DNA of 10,765 bases from DASXRU01 sp036506395 (lineage in GTDB: Bacteria > Acidobacteriota > Blastocatellia > Pyrinomonadales > Pyrinomonadaceae). Below the pieces are notes generated by a model that had not been told where the DNA came from, made no database searches, and saw nothing but the letters and a program-made list of their open reading frames with translations. The stretch is taken from assembly GCA_036506395.1 (NCBI GenBank), contig DASXRU010000013.1:1-10765 (forward strand), read 5' to 3'. Positions 6,876 through 10,765 of the stretch are shown here, piece by piece. The translations under genes and the position numbers were made by a program. The number at the start of each line of letters is the position of its first letter. Positions within the stretch are counted from its first letter, which is position 1.

Positions 6876-7793
6876 ATGGAAGCTCGATCCAGCGATGACT
6901 CCTTAATCTTTGCACGTCCAGCTTCACGGTCATCAAGCGTCACGCGCGCCATCATCGCGTTCGCCGGCAGCGACCGGCGTGCCATGTTGGGTGGCATTCT
7001 ACTCGTTCTCTACATTCTCGTCGCCCTGATGGGGCCAGGGATCTCGCCCTACGATTTAGATGCGCCCGACCTTGACGTACGCATGCAAGCCCCGAGCTGG
7101 GCACATTGGCTGGGAACGGACCGCATCGGCAGAGACGTCCTGGCCCGTATCATCGCCGGGTCTCAGCTTAGCCTGCAGGTAGCGGCAGGGGCAGTCATCA
7201 TGGCGTTGATACTGGGCGCGCCGCTGGGTGCTTTGGGCAGCTACGTGGGCGGGGCCATTGATTCACTGGTTCAGCGAGTCATGGAAGGGATCATGGCCTT
7301 CCCGTCTCTGGTACTCGCGCTGGCGCTGGTGGCGTTGGCCGGACCCAGCGTCATCATGCTCTGGTTCGCCATTGCCTTCAGCTCCATTCCCCGCTACGCG
7401 CGCCTGGTCAGAAGCGGGGTACTGACGCAGAAAGAGCGAGAATACGTGGATGCAGCTCGGGCCATGGGACAAAGTCCCATGCGCATCTTGGTAAGGCAGA
7501 TTCTGCCGAACATCATGGCACCCATCGCGGTACAATTGACGTTGGACTTTGCTCGGGCCATCACTGTGGAAGCATCCCTCAGCTACCTCGGACTTGGGTT
7601 GTCGGTCCCCTACATCAGTTGGGGCACGATGATCCGGGATGCCCAAGACTTTTTAGAAGTCGCACCTTGGTTGGCTATTTTCCCTGGGCTGACCTTGGCG
7701 GGGGTCATCTTGGCTTTCACCTTGGTGGGTGACGCCCTGCGCGACCGCATGGACCCGCGCATGCGCAGGAGCTTGAGTAGACGACTGACGTAG
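6876..7793 (+). CDS. ABC transporter permease, DppC/OppC type
   Basis: 305 residues, 16 bases after the previous stop; a GGAG (6861-6864) about 11 bases before the ATG is a modest ribosome site. An N-terminal tail and first helix (about 36-54) form the OppC_N region. LGTDRIGRDVLARIIAGSQLSL (79-100) follows and contains the hallmark of this subunit. The EAA loop is at 189-211 (EYVDAARAMGQSPMRILVRQ). VEASLSYLGLGL (231-242) and GDALRDRMDPR (285-295) close the domain. It pairs with the DppB-type protein to form the transmembrane channel. No DppD/DppF-type ATPase follows: the next genes are a VOC protein and a bicupin. The importer must therefore borrow an ATPase or have it encoded elsewhere. Confidence 0.92.
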   Translation: MEARSSDDSLIFARPASRSSSVTRAIIAFAGSDRRAMLGGILLVLYILVALMGPGISPYDLDAPDLDVRMQAPSWAHWLGTDRIGRDVLARIIAGSQLSLQVAAGAVIMALILGAPLGALGSYVGGAIDSLVQRVMEGIMAFPSLVLALALVALAGPSVIMLWFAIAFSSIPRYARLVRSGVLTQKEREYVDAARAMGQSPMRILVRQILPNIMAPIAVQLTLDFARAITVEASLSYLGLGLSVPYISWGTMIRDAQDFLEVAPWLAIFPGLTLAGVILAFTLVGDALRDRMDPRMRRSLSRRLT

Positions 7794-7849
7794 GCATCAG
7801 TATATTTTCATCGCCGTGACCGTACATTTATTTTCGACGAGGAGGAATC

Positions 7850-8269
7850 ATGGGCATTGAGGCAATTGATCACTGGGTCCTTGTGGTCGAGGACTTGGAA
7901 GAGACCTTCGCCTTCTATCGAAAGCTCGGCCTTGAGGCGGGTTGGCAAGAGCGTCCCGGCGGGCGGGGAACTCGTCCCATCATCCGCATCAGCGAGACGC
8001 AGAAGCTGAACCTGTACGTCATTGATCGATATGAGATCGAGAGTCCTACCTTCGCCCCTGGCTATGCAAGGGGTTCGGCGGACTTTTGCCTGCGGTGGGA
8101 AGGAACCGTGCAGGAGGCGCAGGACTTTCTCAAGCAAGCCGGAGTTCCGGTGCTCCACGAGCCTGCCGCCCGCTCAGGCGCCCTGGGTCCGGGGACCAGT
8201 CTGTACGTGCGTGACCCCGATGACAACCTCATCGAGCTGATAACCTACGGAGACCCCAAGTACCAATAG
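7850..8269 (+). CDS. VOC (glyoxalase/bleomycin-resistance) superfamily protein, GLOD5-like
   Basis: 139 residues, with GAGGAGG (7838-7844) in front of the ATG, 56 bases after the second permease, so probably the same operon. Two beta-alpha-beta-beta-beta modules are visible. The first opens with IDHWVLVVEDLEETFAFYRKLGL (6-28), including His8. The second opens at PGYARGSADFCLRWEG (70-85). The end has LGPGTSLYVRDPDDNLIELITYG (112-134), including Glu129. The second-module metal position holds Asp78 where glyoxalase I has His. The PGSADLC-like context and RTGALGP-like stretch (108-114) are shared with GLOD5-type VOC proteins, so this looks like a family trait and not a loss. Superfamily members act as lyases, isomerases, ring-cleavage dioxygenases or drug-binding proteins. 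The reaction here is unknown, though the setting suggests a small-molecule enzyme linked to the imported substrate. Confidence 0.8.
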   Translation: MGIEAIDHWVLVVEDLEETFAFYRKLGLEAGWQERPGGRGTRPIIRISETQKLNLYVIDRYEIESPTFAPGYARGSADFCLRWEGTVQEAQDFLKQAGVPVLHEPAARSGALGPGTSLYVRDPDDNLIELITYGDPKYQ

Positions 8270-8400
8270 CTCGACTGTGGACAAATAAGCGCCCTAAGGC
8301 GGTCGTGGCCTTGGTGAGAGGGTAAGCCTAGGATCACGAGGCCGACCGAGAAAAGAAATAGAAATGTAGAACGTCCCCTTTTTTCCTTTCGGAGGAGTCG
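8270..8400. other. Structured gap before the bicupin operon
   Basis: This 131-base gap can form overlapping stems: CGGTC-GT-GGCC (8300-8310) with GGCC-GACCG (8340-8348), or a smaller hairpin using AAGGC and GCCTT inside it. A T6/pyrimidine-rich stretch lies shortly before GGAGGAG (8391-8397), the ribosome site of the bicupin. This could be a processing or terminator point separating the permease-VOC operon from the bicupin operon. No clear promoter is seen. Confidence 0.3.
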
Positions 8401-9462
8401 ATGAGAATGGATCTCAGCAAAGCAGCCGCCTACGCGGACAAAACTCCCTATGAGCTATGGCAGGAGACCGAAGAGATCCCGATTCATAGCGGTCTGGCGA
8501 TCGACGATCTCACCACGGTTCCGGTGCGCTCGTGGAAGCGCAAGGGGGCCATGGGCGCTTTCATCAACATGCTCGGCGCCGGGCGCAGTTGTGATGCCTA
8601 TGTCTGCGAGATTGCCTCTCAGGGCCAAACTCTGCCCGAGCATTATTTATTCGAGGAGCTCATTTACGTCGTCAAAGGTCGAGGAGCGACGAGCGTTTGG
8701 CAGCCCGATGGGCGCAAGCAAACCTTCGAATGGCACGAAGGCAGCATGTTTTCGCCGCCGCTCAATACCTGGCGCCAGCATTTCAACGCCCAGGGCGCCG
8801 AGCCGGCGCGACTCTTGGCCTTGACGGACGCCCCGGTCATGATCAATCGATTCCGCAATCTGGATTTTATCTTCAACAACTCGTTTCAATTTTCCGATCG
8901 CTTCGCCGGGGAAGAGGGATATTTCAGCGGCAAGGGTAGCGAGGTTCAATCGCATCGAACGTGGGATGCCAATTTCATTGCGGATGTTCCCGGCTTTCGA
9001 CTCATGGACCATAGCGCTCGCGGGCAGGGGGCAAGGGGAATTTTGTTGCATCTTTCAGCCAACACCATCAGCGCTCATATCGAAGAATATCCGGTCGGAA
9101 CCTATCCGCGCGCTCATTGGCACGGCCCCGGCGCTCATATTCTCATTCTTTCCGGCGAAGGATACTCGTTCATGTGGGAGCAGGGAAAGCCGCGCACGCG
9201 GATCGATTGGCGCCCGAGCAGTCTGTTCGTGCCGCCGGCGAAATGGTTTCACCAGCATTTCAACCCGGGAAAGGAGCCGGCGCGCTATCTGGCGCTGAAG
9301 CCGTGGGGCTTTACTTATCAGGTCGAGGACCTGGTCAAGACTTTAGAAGTCCAGGCGGCAGGCGGCACGCAGATCGATTACCAAGACCAGGATCCGGAAA
9401 TTCATCAAACGTTTGTCCAGGAGTGCGCAAAGCGCGGCGTCGAAGTGCGCTTGAAATTCTGA
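8401..9462 (+). CDS. Two-domain cupin (bicupin) protein, probable metalloenzyme
   Basis: 353 residues. GGAGGAG (8391-8397) lies just before the ATG at 8401; an ATG at 8407 is an almost equally good start. Two cupin barrels are visible. Domain 1 has GQTLPEHYLFEELIYVVKG (75-93) with His81 and Glu85/Glu86, then WRQHFN (124-129) with His127; the second His of the usual HxH is Leu83. Domain 2 has GTYPRAHWHGPGAHILIL (233-250) with His239 and His241, and WFHQHFN (282-288), so it keeps a three-histidine site like that of gentisate dioxygenases, without the usual Glu. The repeat of an RQHFN/HQHFN motif in both halves points to internal duplication. It is likely a cytoplasmic Fe- or Mn-dependent oxygenase or isomerase. 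I do not recognise a characterised homologue. It is first in a tight group with an HDO-type protein and a periplasmic binding protein. Confidence 0.8.
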   Translation: MRMDLSKAAAYADKTPYELWQETEEIPIHSGLAIDDLTTVPVRSWKRKGAMGAFINMLGAGRSCDAYVCEIASQGQTLPEHYLFEELIYVVKGRGATSVWQPDGRKQTFEWHEGSMFSPPLNTWRQHFNAQGAEPARLLALTDAPVMINRFRNLDFIFNNSFQFSDRFAGEEGYFSGKGSEVQSHRTWDANFIADVPGFRLMDHSARGQGARGILLHLSANTISAHIEEYPVGTYPRAHWHGPGAHILILSGEGYSFMWEQGKPRTRIDWRPSSLFVPPAKWFHQHFNPGKEPARYLALKPWGFTYQVEDLVKTLEVQAAGGTQIDYQDQDPEIHQTFVQECAKRGVEVRLKF

Positions 9463-9476
9463 GATCGGAACCAGCG

Positions 9477-10233
9477 ATGAACATAAAATTGGACCGAGCC
9501 GAAGCCAAGGCCTACGTCGATCAAATTTACCGCAAAGTGGCAAAACGGTGGCAAGAGCGCGTGACCGATGCTGAGTTCATGAAGCGGCTGGCGTCGGGAA
9601 CGCTGTCAAAAAAAAGCGCTGAGCATGTTCTTTAAGAACTGGGCGGCCTACACGATCGAGATCAATACGCTCGAGGCAGCGACCTATCACAAGCACATCC
9701 ATTTTTTCCGACAGCATCGGGATCTCATGGCGGCCATGGCTCAGAAACTGGCCGACGAACTGGTTCATCCGAAACCGCCCGGACACATTCACGTCGTATT
9801 GGAGATGGCCAAGGCTCTGGGGATCGCCGAAGACGATGTTTTTGTCTCGCCCATGCTCCCCGAGTTTCGCGCCAAGATCGACTATTTTCGGGCGATTGTT
9901 TGGGAGGGCACGATGGCGGAGTTCTATGCGGCCGGGGCCACTGAGGAGCAGTTCGGCTATTGGGCCGGCGAAGTATTTAACGCTTTGACGCGCCATTATG
10001 GCCTCACTGCGAAAGAAGCCGTCTATTTTTCGCTGCACGAAGAGGCGGATACGCGCGAGCATGAAGATGGCATCATGGGCCACGGCAGCTTTCGGCGCAT
10101 GGTGCTGCAACGTTTGTTGGAGGACGGCGCCGAAGTGAGGCCGGGCTACACCCTGGAATACTGCGCTCTAACCGCGATCGATCTGCACGGGGTGGTTTTG
10201 CAGGCGGCGTCGAATGCGGCGGAGAGGGAGTGA
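9477..10233 (+). CDS. TenA/PqqC-like haem-oxygenase-fold (HDO-type) protein, frameshifted
   Basis: The gene starts at an ATG at 9477, 14 bases after the bicupin stop. The first frame covers residues 1-46 or so and then ends at a stop at 9633-9635; the rest continues in the +1 frame to 10233. The break is at an A8 run (9608-9615). Removing one A joins LASGTLSKK to ALSMFFKNWAAY and gives a continuous 251-residue protein, a normal length for the family. On that model Glu66 and His73 (E-x6-H) and Glu143 are potential ligands, with His187, Asp191 and His195 in LHEEADTREHED. They resemble the diiron ligand set of CADD-type HDO oxygenases. The all-helical fold is inferred. The role may be oxidative C-C or C-N chemistry on the product of the bicupin, and PQQ-synthase-like or thiaminase-like activity is a weaker option. 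As read, only the part from an internal ATG at 9625 (202 residues) would be translated. Confidence 0.75.
9608..9615 (+). other. A8 homopolymer at the frameshift of the HDO-type gene
   Basis: Eight consecutive A bases lie exactly where the reading frame changes. A7 would restore one continuous frame. The run is long enough for sequencing error, replication slippage or RNA-polymerase slippage. Confidence 0.8.
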
Positions 10234-10765
10234 AGCGCGTGACAATCCTAAAGTACATCTTTGTCATTCTTTCATTGACGATATCACTGGCCGCTCACGC
10301 CCAGGAAAACCTCGTCGTCAGTTACGACGGCTATGCCGGCTTTCAGGGGCCCATATGGGCGACTAAGGACCTGGGGCTTTTTGACAAGCACGGTTTGAAG
10401 ACCGAGCTGGGCTTGATCGCCGGCAGCCCGCGCGGAATGGCCGCTTTGGTTTCCGGCAGCAGCCACTTCGCCCAGGGATCGGCGAGCGCGCCCATCCCCA
10501 TACGCCTTCGTGGCGGCGCTATCGTCGTCGTCGCCGCTGCGCTCAACCGGTTTCCCTCAGCGTCGTGACGCAAAGAGAGATCCGCAAACCCGCCGACCTG
10601 ATCGGCAAAAAAATCGGTATCCTCAACTTCGGCGGTTCCAACGATCTGGCGATTACCTTGGCCTTCAAGGAATGGAACATCCCGCGCCAGGCGGTGACCG
10701 TTTTCGCCAGCGGCGGCGCCCCGGAGCGGCTTGCGGCGTTGTCGACAAAGGCCATCGATGCCACG
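10230..10765 (+). CDS. ABC transporter substrate-binding protein, NMT1/SsuA/TauA type (frameshifted, partial at window end)
   Basis: A GTG start at 10230 overlaps the stop of the previous gene by four bases (GTGA), with GGAGAGGGAG just upstream, so translation is coupled. The N-terminus is a Sec signal peptide with a likely cut after AHA (about residue 24), then ENLVVSYDGYAGFQGPIWATKDLGLFDKHGL, typical of NMT1/THI5-like periplasmic binding proteins for sulfonates, taurine, nitrate or pyrimidines. The first frame stops at 10566-10568 after 112 residues. The homologous sequence (SVVTQREIRKPADLIGKKIGI...GGAPERLAALSTKAIDAT) continues in another frame to the window edge. Adding one base in the TTTCCC stretch (10551-10556) gives an uninterrupted reading, ALNRFSLSVVTQ. 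Its operon position suggests uptake of the substrate for the bicupin and HDO-type protein. Permease and ATPase genes are probably beyond the window. Confidence 0.8.
10551..10556 (+). other. Frameshift site in the NMT1-type binding protein gene
   Basis: TTTCCC sits where the homologous reading changes frame. One extra T (or C) here would restore it. The exact position is uncertain by a few codons, because the stop in the first frame lies at 10566. Confidence 0.6.

Noticed and set aside
9117..9476. Upstream part of a plus-strand frame that runs into the HDO-type gene
   Set aside because: It is out of frame with the bicupin that clearly occupies this DNA. Only the portion from the ATG at 9477 has family character.

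Overview
The window reads as a catabolic and transport region from an uncultured, moderately GC-rich Gram-negative-type bacterium. It has strong Shine-Dalgarno sites, Sec-exported binding proteins without a lipobox, dispersed REP-like palindromes, and many oxygenase, hydrolase and SBP-type genes. This mix is typical of soil or sediment proteobacteria and of deep-branching lineages such as Rokubacteria or Tectomicrobia. I cannot place it more precisely from sequence alone. No rRNA, tRNA, CRISPR array, transposase or integrase is visible.

Layout, left to right. (1) 1-620, minus: a gentisate 1,2-dioxygenase-like cupin enzyme whose C-terminal half lies outside the window. (2) 621-1166: a non-coding gap. 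(3) 1167-2393, minus: an amidohydrolase-2 family enzyme with a clear ribosome site and a plausible promoter. (4) 2394-2886: a divergent spacer holding a pair of inverted REP-like palindromes (REPIN-like) and extra hairpins. (5) 2887-3636, plus: a classical short-chain dehydrogenase with a TTG start. (6) 3725-5404, minus: a family-5 (peptide/nickel/opine type) ABC substrate-binding protein, convergent with the dehydrogenase. (7) 5405-5899: a divergent spacer with a candidate promoter and a strongly structured leader in which three segments can pair in two exclusive ways. (8) 5900-7793, plus: two DppB/DppC-type permeases. (9) 7850-8269: a GLOD5-like VOC protein. (10) 8401-9462: a bicupin. (11) 9477-10233: a TenA/PqqC-like, haem-oxygenase-fold (HDO-type) protein, frameshifted at an A8 run. 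(12) 10230 to window end: an NMT1/SsuA-type periplasmic binding protein, also frameshifted and cut by the window edge.

How they may fit together. The left half (ring-cleavage-type cupin, amidohydrolase, dehydrogenase) looks like oxidation and hydrolysis of an aromatic or cyclic carboxylate. The middle is an importer for a peptide-like or other small organic ligand; no ATPase subunit is present here. The right half is the most unusual part: bicupin, HDO-type protein and a TauA/SsuA-type binding protein are tightly packed (14-nt gap, then a 4-nt overlap). They look like one uptake-plus-oxidation module with an unknown substrate. Its two last genes each carry one single-base indel, so either the locus is decaying or this stretch has sequencing errors.
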